Shown here piece by piece: positions 18,395 to 26,073 of a DNA stretch of 47,062 bases (positions are counted from its first letter, which is position 1; each line of letters starts with the position of its first letter). The stretch is from Bacteroidales bacterium (GTDB taxonomy: Bacteria; Bacteroidota; Bacteroidia; Bacteroidales; PUMT01), in assembly GCA_007132225.1 (NCBI GenBank), contig SLPB01000025.1, positions 1 through 47,062 on the forward strand, written 5' to 3'. Position numbers and translations under genes: made by a program. The notes beneath the pieces were generated by a model. The model was given only the letters and a program-made list of their open reading frames with translations. It was not told the origin of the DNA and did no database searches.

Positions 18395-19460
18395 TGTGTT
18401 CTTCCCCGAGATTTTCAAAAGCAGCTTCCATCATCAAAAAGAAAGCCTGACCTTCAGTCGACCTGCCGGGATCAGAATAGTCTGGAGATCCGGGAACACC
18501 CATAACATTGCCCAGGTCATCAATTTTTTCATATACTGCTTTACGGATATTTCCGGCCGTTTCAAGATAGTGCTCGTCAAGCCAGCCTGCATTAACACCT
18601 TTAAATATTGTATGGGCCACTCTCATAGCCAGACTGGTTTCCACAAAAGTGGAAGGATCATTTATAGTGTCATGAAACAGAAAATCTTCCCTTATATAAT
18701 TTAAGCATCCGTCCAGGTGTTTTCTGGTATAATCTTTCATCTCTTCTATTTCTGTGGCCATATTTCCCGGAAGGCGTTCAGTAAGCATGGCCATACCATT
18801 GAGAGCATGTGCATTTGCAAGGCCCCAGAGCTTTGGATTGGTGATTTCGTTCAAATCTGCGTTATAACGATAGGCAAACAATGATTCCTCTTCAATCCAC
18901 AGCTGTTCTCTTATGCCCCGGACCTGCTTTACGGCTTCTTCGGGATATCCTGCAAATGCAATAAAGGGAGCTCCCATGAATATTGTGTCTGCCCACAGTT
19001 CAGGTCCGTGATATGAATGATGAATATACCCCTTTTCAGTTCGCGGTGCCTTTTCAAATAGATACTTAATCATCCTGTCTGATGCTTTCTTTAATTCGGG
19101 GTCACCAAGAATTTCGTATGAACGCAAAACAGCTTCCAATGGGGTGGCTGAGTCGTTTATTCCTGCAGCAACACTTATCACTGCCAGTCGCCCGTCATCT
19201 CCCTGTCTGAGTACCGCCTCTTTGGCCATAAGGATCATCATTGTTTCATCGCCTGTTTCAACAAATGCCTGACAGGCGATTCCGTGTTCCCAGTTTTGCT
19301 TTTGTGTTGAAAGCATGACCATCATAACCTTTCTTCTTATGGGAGTATAAAAATCATCGTGATCAATCCCGGTATTACTTTTACAGGACATTGACAAAGA
19401 GGGAAGAAAAACTGCACTGCCAAGAAGGCCTGATTTCAATAGAAAGTCTCTTCTGATCAT
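18375..19460 (-). CDS. GH88/GH105-like unsaturated glycuronyl hydrolase
   Basis: This 361-residue protein matches the six-hairpin (alpha/alpha)6 family that removes delta-4,5-unsaturated uronic acids from oligosaccharides produced by polysaccharide lyases. Family-like segments are QNWEHGIACQAFVE (about 55-68), GPELWADTIFMGAPF with Asp158 in the position of the catalytic Asp of YteR-like enzymes, and STEGQAFFLMM near the end. The leader RRDFLLKSGLLGS is twin-arginine-like and is followed by Cys26, suggesting export or a lipoprotein. It is the last gene of a probable four-gene minus-strand operon, 96 bp after esterase B. That implies uronic-acid-containing substrates for the cluster, although no polysaccharide lyase is in the window. 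Confidence 0.78.
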   Translation of the reverse strand: MIRRDFLLKSGLLGSAVFLPSLSMSCKSNTGIDHDDFYTPIRRKVMMVMLSTQKQNWEHGIACQAFVETGDETMMILMAKEAVLRQGDDGRLAVISVAAGINDSATPLEAVLRSYEILGDPELKKASDRMIKYLFEKAPRTEKGYIHHSYHGPELWADTIFMGAPFIAFAGYPEEAVKQVRGIREQLWIEEESLFAYRYNADLNEITNPKLWGLANAHALNGMAMLTERLPGNMATEIEEMKDYTRKHLDGCLNYIREDFLFHDTINDPSTFVETSLAMRVAHTIFKGVNAGWLDEHYLETAGNIRKAVYEKIDDLGNVMGVPGSPDYSDPGRSTEGQAFFLMMEAAFENLGEEHTRLIPA

Positions 19461-19556
19461 AATTATAATAATTTATTTGGTATTTTAGGTTAGATTATAT
19501 TGCATCCATTTCGGGAAAAAATTCCATGCCTTAATTCTGGTAATTTAGATAATAGT

Positions 19557-21740
19557 TCAATCTTTTATCCACCTGGAAAAAAAGGTGTTCATATCCTCTC
19601 CCGACTCAATTATAAGAGATCGGGAAGCATTATTGTACCTGTAGGCATTTATTATTACCTCCATATCTTTTTCTATTTCTTCGGGGTTGTCAGATTCAGC
19701 CGCTGCATCATGAACGTTTACAAGCATAAGCTTTCTTGGAGCAATGGAGGCTGCCAGGTCAGGCAGGTCGTAGGCTTTAAGTGCCCCCGGCACGGCTCCG
19801 TGTATACTGGCCACATCATAAAACCTGTTCATGACAATGGAGCGGTAGGATGAGTAGGGCTCAATCAGGGCTACCCGTGAAACCGATGGGTTAAAAGCTG
19901 CTGCATGCAGCAGGTCAGGCGATATTTCTCCTTTTGCCAGGGCATAGATTTCATCTGTGTCATCCCTTTCTTCAAGGAGCATGGTAAGTCTAGAAATATC
20001 TCCCGCACGTATTCCTGTAATACTTCTTCCAATAAGCATTGACCCGAACCAAATATTATATGATATACCTTCAATAAAGGCATCACCCCTGAAGACTCCC
20101 GGTCCTGTTTCTCCGATTCCAACCAGATCGGGTGCAAGTACAGTAAAACCTTTATTAACGAACCATTCTGCTTCACCTCCCGGAGATGCCTCTTCGGCTT
20201 TGCCCGAGGGATGGAGATATATCAGTGCTTTGGAGTTAGGCTTGTCGGGTATCATTAAAAGGTAGGGGATAACGTAATCTCCTTCACCCTGAAGGAAATA
20301 TTTCTCGATCATATATCCATCTCTTTGTATGCGACCGGTAAACACGGGTTCTTTGATCTTCTCGGGAGCAATATAGCCGGAGAGTGCTTTTGCCTCACTT
20401 ACTGCAGCGGGAAGATGTGTTTTAAGGTCTTTCCTGGATTCCTCCAGTCCGGCTAAAAGTTTTTCAGAATCCTTGCGGTTAAGACTGAAAACGGTTTCCC
20501 CGTTCAGGGAGGTTGAAATTTGTCCTGTTGAAGTTACCCTTAATTCATCGTCAGAGAGTATCTCAACATCCTGATCACTAGCGTTCCCTGGATGATCAAG
20601 ATGTTTCTGGAAAAATGCATACATGGCCTCCCTGTTTTTTCTGGTTGACTCATGTCCGCCAATATCTTCAACCATACCAAAATTATCCGGTTTGCCGTAG
20701 GCTTTATAAATTACAGAAACTTCCCCTGCGGTTTCCCTGGCCCCCTGGATACTGAAAAAATCATTAGTTGTTGTTATCATCAGTGCCGGTTTTGGTGCCC
20801 GAACCGCAAGCAGGTCGGGATGATCTATTCCATGTTTGATTCCGTTATAGAGGTTTTGTTCTGCGTCCTGTGGACCAATGGACTGGAACAGCCTTGTGAA
20901 ATTTGTGATATATGCTTCGGGTGCAGCTGCATAAATGCGGTCATCTACAGCAGCGATATATGAAGACTGGGTACCGCCGCCGGAGCGGCCGGTGATACCT
21001 ATTCGGTCTGGATCTACCTCAGCTCTTGTAAGAAGATAATCAACAGCTCTTACACCATCCCATATCATATACCTGGCCTGGGAGCTTCCTGTTATAAAAG
21101 CCTGTGCACCGGGGTATGAGTGTTCCCTTGTCGGACCACCGACAACCGATCTGCCTGTTTCAGGATCATAATATTCGAGCCTCTCTCCCTGGCCGACCGG
21201 GTCAAATGCGAAGACGATAAAACCTTTTTTCACAAGGTTGGTAATTTTGTGCTGATAAGTTTTACTCCTGTAGCCTTCACTTGCATGTCCGCTGCAATAA
21301 ATAACGGCGGGCATTCTTGCATTAGCTGTTGTTTCCGGTATATACATTGAAGAGGTAACATAGAAACCTGGTTGCGATTCATAAATTATATGTTCAACCC
21401 TGAACCCGTCTTTTCTTATTGTTCTGGTAATCCTGGCATTTAAGGGGGTCTTTGCAGGGAAGGGACCAACTATATCAATCAACTTCTCTCTTACCCTATT
21501 TTGCCTTGTCTGCAAATCATTTAACAACGCTGTTCCGGAAACCTTCTCCCGGCGTTCTTCAAGTAATTGATAAGCCTGTCCTGAAATATACTTGTAAAGA
21601 GAGTTTTGAGCGTCAGAATGTTTGAGCCAGTAAGTGTTTCCACGCTGGATGACATTAAGGTCGTTCTGGGCACTTATGAGATTGCTGATAAGAAAAAAAG
21701 CAATCAACATTCTGAAACATAATTTTAAATACATAATCAT
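19557..21740 (-). CDS. Two-domain alpha/beta hydrolase (acetylxylan-esterase-like), copy B
   Basis: This 727-residue exported protein (signal peptide about 1-24) contains two alpha/beta-hydrolase domains. The first (about 90-400) has a nucleophile elbow GRSGG with Ser253, a likely acid Asp in TTNDFF and a likely His in GGHES, as in acetyl-xylan esterase/dienelactone-hydrolase-type enzymes. The second (about 480-727) keeps the fold (YLHPSGKAE, APDLVGIGE, LMLVNV), but where the elbow is expected it reads AKGEISPDLLHAAAF without a G-x-S-x-G, so it may be inactive. It is third in the probable operon, 78 bp after the isomerase-like gene. It is a paralog of 23480-25702, with a nearly identical C-terminal half. 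Confidence 0.8.
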   Translation of the reverse strand: MIMYLKLCFRMLIAFFLISNLISAQNDLNVIQRGNTYWLKHSDAQNSLYKYISGQAYQLLEERREKVSGTALLNDLQTRQNRVREKLIDIVGPFPAKTPLNARITRTIRKDGFRVEHIIYESQPGFYVTSSMYIPETTANARMPAVIYCSGHASEGYRSKTYQHKITNLVKKGFIVFAFDPVGQGERLEYYDPETGRSVVGGPTREHSYPGAQAFITGSSQARYMIWDGVRAVDYLLTRAEVDPDRIGITGRSGGGTQSSYIAAVDDRIYAAAPEAYITNFTRLFQSIGPQDAEQNLYNGIKHGIDHPDLLAVRAPKPALMITTTNDFFSIQGARETAGEVSVIYKAYGKPDNFGMVEDIGGHESTRKNREAMYAFFQKHLDHPGNASDQDVEILSDDELRVTSTGQISTSLNGETVFSLNRKDSEKLLAGLEESRKDLKTHLPAAVSEAKALSGYIAPEKIKEPVFTGRIQRDGYMIEKYFLQGEGDYVIPYLLMIPDKPNSKALIYLHPSGKAEEASPGGEAEWFVNKGFTVLAPDLVGIGETGPGVFRGDAFIEGISYNIWFGSMLIGRSITGIRAGDISRLTMLLEERDDTDEIYALAKGEISPDLLHAAAFNPSVSRVALIEPYSSYRSIVMNRFYDVASIHGAVPGALKAYDLPDLAASIAPRKLMLVNVHDAAAESDNPEEIEKDMEVIINAYRYNNASRSLIIESGEDMNTFFSRWIKD
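19634..20553 (-). repeat. Duplicated tract, copy B (C-terminal half of esterase)
   Basis: This stretch is nearly identical to 23556-24476 in the same orientation, in contrast with clearly diverged sequence on both sides. The upper limit coincides with the codons for the DDELRV segment; the lower limit lies about 25 codons before the stop. The pattern suggests recent gene conversion or unequal recombination between the two esterase genes. Confidence 0.75.
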
Positions 21741-21818
21741 TATTTTTAAAATATCCTGAATATAAAATCAACTTTTTGAAAATATTTTATAAATATGTGA
21801 AGTCCTCATGCAATTAAG

Positions 21819-23369
21819 TTATTTGTCTCTTTCTATAACATTAAGTCCCATTAATCTTCCTGCATCTTTAATTTGCTGTCTTAAGTCACCCAGTGTTGCA
21901 CAGTGATGAATCCCGTACAGGGAGGGGAAATGCTGATCCCTTACTTTTTTTATGTTATCCACTTTGGCAAATATTTTGGTTGTGCACATTACATTATCTA
22001 TATCTTCACCGCCAATATATATGGTACGACCGTTAACTATTTCACCCGTATGCATTCTTATTTCACCAATAAGGCTGTGTATCTCCCAGAAAGTAGCAGT
22101 TTCACCTACAGGCCATTCGGCTGTAATACCTGTTGAAGAACCGGGTTCTTCAGGCAGATCCCTGACAGGGCTTTCTGCATGAGTCCTTATAGTATAAGGG
22201 ATCCTGCGTTCATCACCCCAGGGATTAATCGGAATACCGCAATGAAGAACAATTTCAACTCCATTATCAATATCATACATCTGGTCGCCCAGCATACTTG
22301 GCCTGCCGGTCAGCTTGTAAGCCAAAATCTGGCTCATTAATATATCAGGGTAGTTCTGGCAAACAGCCTGTATTCCCCTGGTTTTAAATCCAAGCTCCAA
22401 ACCTAATCCAGGATTGAACTGATCTTCAATCCTGCCACTTCCGGTAACTGATCTGAGGTGAGTTGAGACTGCATTGCAATTGTATTTTTCCCTTAATTCA
22501 TCAAGAGCAAGATAACCCCTGGCTGATTTTATTATCTCCGATCTGGAAGCTTCTACTTTTTGTGCCCCGTTAATCCATTTATCTGCAATTTCTTCTGCTT
22601 TACCTATGCTTATGTTTTTATAAGTCTCGTAGAATTCCTGTGGTTCTACCCGGATAATTTCAGCACCGAATAATTCCCTGAAATTATTAATATAACGTTC
22701 GTTATGATCTGCGGGATAGGTCTGGTTAAAATCACCATGTTTATAATTTACCTGTCCTATCATTTCATCTTCACTTCGCGGTATCATCAATATCCTGGTT
22801 TCTCCAAGCTCTTTTACAACCTGTACAAGTTTAATCTTATACACAAGATCATTGAACATCGATGCTCTGACGTCCGGAGCACAAAGATTTCTTCTGTCCA
22901 GCTGTGCGGTGAGAATTTTTACATCCTTGTAGTTGGTTCCTCCCTCGAGTATGTTCTTGCCCTCGACTTTTACCTCTCCCGTATTAAAAATGTGATAGTG
23001 ATGACCACTCTGGAATTCCCAGAGATTGTATACAACTATTGTGGGCAATCCGGTAAAGGCCAGCCTGTAGTCACTATCTACCCTTCCTATTATCAGCACT
23101 CCATCATAACTATCCCTGTTACCTGATACCTCATTATATGCATCAGTAATTGTACCTTCGAATTCAATAAAATCTATTCCGATACATGATTTTTGAAGCT
23201 GATCAAGGACTTCATCATGAGTAGTAAAAGTTTCCGGAGCACCACCCGAACCGGTGCAGCCGCAGCCTCCGGAGGTGAAAATAGTAAACAGCCGTGTATT
23301 CGTATTTTGGGACATTGCAAACACGACAGGAAATGCAATTAACAAAATAAATAAGGATGCCTTTTTCAT
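21819..23369 (-). CDS. Exported L-fucose-isomerase-like protein
   Basis: This 516-residue protein resembles the L-fucose/L-arabinose isomerase-like superfamily (COG2407 type). Supporting segments are NPGLGLELGFKTRGIQAVC, then QILAYKLTGRPSMLGDQMY and EIVLHCGIPIN with His376-Cys377-Gly378. Two features are odd. It starts with a clear Sec signal peptide (MKKASLFILLIAFPVVFAMS), whereas sugar isomerases are cytoplasmic. The usual C-E-G-D active-site motif reads Cys337-Gln-Asn-Tyr-Pro-Asp342, so the catalytic Glu is replaced. A Cys/Gly-rich patch (SGGCGCTGSGG, 33-43) follows the leader. It lies between two paralogous esterase genes in one probable operon. Binding or a changed reaction on a sugar is more likely than classical isomerisation; function is unproven. 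Confidence 0.65.
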   Translation of the reverse strand: MKKASLFILLIAFPVVFAMSQNTNTRLFTIFTSGGCGCTGSGGAPETFTTHDEVLDQLQKSCIGIDFIEFEGTITDAYNEVSGNRDSYDGVLIIGRVDSDYRLAFTGLPTIVVYNLWEFQSGHHYHIFNTGEVKVEGKNILEGGTNYKDVKILTAQLDRRNLCAPDVRASMFNDLVYKIKLVQVVKELGETRILMIPRSEDEMIGQVNYKHGDFNQTYPADHNERYINNFRELFGAEIIRVEPQEFYETYKNISIGKAEEIADKWINGAQKVEASRSEIIKSARGYLALDELREKYNCNAVSTHLRSVTGSGRIEDQFNPGLGLELGFKTRGIQAVCQNYPDILMSQILAYKLTGRPSMLGDQMYDIDNGVEIVLHCGIPINPWGDERRIPYTIRTHAESPVRDLPEEPGSSTGITAEWPVGETATFWEIHSLIGEIRMHTGEIVNGRTIYIGGEDIDNVMCTTKIFAKVDNIKKVRDQHFPSLYGIHHCATLGDLRQQIKDAGRLMGLNVIERDK

Positions 23370-23479
23370 AGGAGTATTTTTTAATGGAAATTATCAGATA
23401 TTTAGCATATTAAGTTGATAACAATATTGATTAATAGATAAATATAATCTGATTTTTATAAAATAAACCTGAAACATTT

Positions 23480-25702
23480 TTAATCTTCTATCCATCTGTT
23501 AAAAAATACATCAAGGTCAGACCCTGATTCAATAATCAGCGATTCCCATGCGTTTTTGTACCTGTAGGCATTTCTTATTACTTCCATATCCTTTTCTATT
23601 TCTTCGGGGTTGTCAGATTCAGCCGCTGCATCACGAACGTTTACAAGCATCAGTTTCCTTGGAGCAATGGAAGCTGCCAGGTCAGGCAGGTCGTAGGCTT
23701 TAAGTGCCCCTGGCACGGCTCCGTGTATACTGGACGGATCATAAAACCTGTTCATGACAATGGAGCGGTAGGATGAGTAGGGCTCAATCAGGGCTATCCT
23801 TGAAACCAAGGGGTTGAAAGCTGAGGCATGCAGCAGGTCAGGTGATATTTCGCCTTTTGCCAGGGCATAGATTTCGTCTGTGTCATCCCTTTCTTCAAGC
23901 AACATGGTCAGTCTTGAAATATCTCCCGCGCGTATTCCTGTAATACTTCTTCCTATAAGCATTGACCCGAACCAAATATTATATGATATGCCTTCAATAT
24001 AGGCATCGCCTCTGAAAACTCCCGGTCCTGTTTCTCCGATTCCAACCATATCGGGTGCCAGTACAGTAAAACCTTTATTTACGAACCATTCTGCTTCACC
24101 TCCCGGAGATGCCTCTTCGGCTTTGCCCGAGGGATGGAGATATATCAGCGCTTTGGAATCAGACCTCTCGGGTATCATTAAAAGATAGGGGATAACATAA
24201 TCTCCTTCACCCTGAAGGAAATATTTCTCAATAATATATCCATCTCTTTGTATGCGACCGGTAAACACGGGTTCTTTGATCTTCTCGGGAGCAATATAGC
24301 CGGAGAGTGATTTTGCCTCACTTACCGCGGCGGGAAGATGTGTTTTAAGGTCTTTCCTGGATTCCTCCAGCCCGGCTAAAAGTTTTTCAGACTCTTTGCG
24401 GTTAAGACTGAAAACGGTTTCCCCGTTCAGGGAGGTTGATATTTGTCCGGTTGAAGTTACTCTTAATTCATCGTCAACCAGAAATTCCACCTCCTCTTCA
24501 ACAGGACTCCCCGGATGATCAAGGTGTTCCTGAAAAAATGCGTTCATAGCTTCCCTGTTTTTCCGGGTAGTTCCGTGACCTCCCATATCCTCGACCATAC
24601 TAAAATTATAGGGTTTTCCGTAAGCATTATATATTTCAGAAACTTCTCCGGCAGTTTGCCTGGCTCCATGAATGCTGAAAAAGTCTTCAGTTGTGGAAAG
24701 GATCAGGGAGGGCTTTGGCGCGCGTACAGTTAAATAATCTGCATGATCTATTCCCTGCTTAATTCCATTGAACAGGTTTTGCTCGGCGTCCTGGGGCCCT
24801 ATGGTTTGAAATAACCGGGTAAAATTGGTGATATAACATTGGTTTGCAACAGCTTTAATCCTGTCATCAAGTGCAGCAATATATGCAGCCTGGGTTCCTC
24901 CTCCCGAGCATCCGGTTATTCCAATCCGGTCAGGATCAACCTCATTCCTTGAAAGAAGATAGTCTACAGCCCTTACACCATCCCATGCCATGTATCCTGC
25001 CTGGGAGTTTCCTGTAATCAAAGCCTGTGCCCCGGGATAGGAATGCTCCCTGGTGGAACTGCCAACGATTGAACCACCTGTTTCCGGATCATAATATTCA
25101 AGTCTTTCGCCCTGTCCGACCGGGTCAAAGGCAAATACTATAAAACCTTTATTTACAAGGTTAAGTATTAATTTCTGGTAAGTTCCGGTTGGCGCCCTGT
25201 GCGCTATGGAGGTATGTCCGCTGCAGTATAATATTGCCGGTGTTTTATTATGTTCTGTTTTGTCTGGAAGGAATAATGAAGCTGTAACATAGAAATCCGG
25301 CCTGGACTCGAAGATGATATGTTCAATACTGTAGTTATCTTTAGTTATGGTCCTTGTTATTCTGGCGTTCAGTGCCGTTTTTTCAGGAAAAGGGCCAATG
25401 ATCTCCGTCAGCTTCATTTTTAGAAACTGCTGTCTTTCCTGCCAGCCGGTCAGTGTGTTGATTGCCGATATCTCATTTTCACGTTCTTCCAGCAGTTGAT
25501 ATGCCTGATTTGCAATATGCTGATAAAGTGAGTTTTGGGCGTCAGTATGTTTAAGCCAGTTCCCGCCCCTTAAATGAAGCACATCAAGATCGTCCTGGGC
25601 AAAGGCAAAATCAAGGGCGAAACTAAGTAGTAAAATCAGGCTGATTATTATTTTAGGAAGGAGTTTTATTGTATTTGGGTTTCTCCGGGGATAGTTTGTC
25701 AT
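23480..25702 (-). CDS. Two-domain alpha/beta hydrolase (acetylxylan-esterase-like), copy A
   Basis: This paralog of 19557-21740 has the same layout: an exported N-terminal alpha/beta hydrolase with elbow GCSGG (GITGCSGGGTQ), acid candidate Asp in TTEDFF and His in GGHGT, and a C-terminal hydrolase-like domain lacking a G-x-S-x-G elbow. I chose the ATG at 25702 (MTNYPRRN), which places a short basic region before the hydrophobic leader; an ATG nine codons upstream at 25729 is possible. Near the active site it differs from copy B (VANQCYITNF versus AAPEAYITNF), which may change specificity. It is the first gene of the probable operon, 110 bp before the isomerase-like gene, and diverges from the 812-residue putative glycosidase. 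Confidence 0.8.
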   Translation of the reverse strand: MTNYPRRNPNTIKLLPKIIISLILLLSFALDFAFAQDDLDVLHLRGGNWLKHTDAQNSLYQHIANQAYQLLEERENEISAINTLTGWQERQQFLKMKLTEIIGPFPEKTALNARITRTITKDNYSIEHIIFESRPDFYVTASLFLPDKTEHNKTPAILYCSGHTSIAHRAPTGTYQKLILNLVNKGFIVFAFDPVGQGERLEYYDPETGGSIVGSSTREHSYPGAQALITGNSQAGYMAWDGVRAVDYLLSRNEVDPDRIGITGCSGGGTQAAYIAALDDRIKAVANQCYITNFTRLFQTIGPQDAEQNLFNGIKQGIDHADYLTVRAPKPSLILSTTEDFFSIHGARQTAGEVSEIYNAYGKPYNFSMVEDMGGHGTTRKNREAMNAFFQEHLDHPGSPVEEEVEFLVDDELRVTSTGQISTSLNGETVFSLNRKESEKLLAGLEESRKDLKTHLPAAVSEAKSLSGYIAPEKIKEPVFTGRIQRDGYIIEKYFLQGEGDYVIPYLLMIPERSDSKALIYLHPSGKAEEASPGGEAEWFVNKGFTVLAPDMVGIGETGPGVFRGDAYIEGISYNIWFGSMLIGRSITGIRAGDISRLTMLLEERDDTDEIYALAKGEISPDLLHASAFNPLVSRIALIEPYSSYRSIVMNRFYDPSSIHGAVPGALKAYDLPDLAASIAPRKLMLVNVRDAAAESDNPEEIEKDMEVIRNAYRYKNAWESLIIESGSDLDVFFNRWIED
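23556..24476 (-). repeat. Duplicated tract, copy A (C-terminal half of esterase)
   Basis: This is the partner of 19634-20553, in direct orientation and about 3.9 kb apart. The two tracts differ at few positions by eye, mostly scattered, while the N-terminal coding halves are visibly more divergent. Recombination between them would delete the isomerase-like gene and yield one hybrid esterase. Confidence 0.75.
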
Positions 25703-25729
25703 GTTGTAATATCTTAAAAAACAAATCAT

Positions 25730-26073
25730 TAATTAAAAGTCTGAAATGGTGTGAAAAAAATAAGCCCGAAAATATTTTCTGTTTGAAAAATAGTGATAAT
25801 TTTTGAATCATCAATATTTTAACCGGTATATAAACTATATAACTGTTAGCAAAGGAATATACCAATCCCGCAGTTAACTGGCAATGTATTTTTCTGTTAT
25901 ATAAAATATAAACTCTGCAATGCTTTGGGATTTTACTTTATTACTAAAAATATCTATTTTTAGCGATTCATTGCAGTCCCTTTCATAAGTGCCTGAATAA
26001 AATCGAATCAGTATCCGGCGAGTGAATGAAGGACTAAACAGTATTTTCATAAGAAATATAAATTACAAATAAT
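25730..26073. promoter_or_regulatory. Divergent intergenic region, esterase operon and putative glycosidase
   Basis: About 344 AT-rich bases separate two divergent exported-enzyme genes and should hold both promoters. A palindrome CTAAAAAT (25944-25951) / ATTTTTAG (25956-25963) with a 4-base loop lies about 110 bp before the plus-strand start and could be an operator. No perfect TAnnTTTG box was found on either strand. No RNA gene was seen. Confidence 0.35.
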
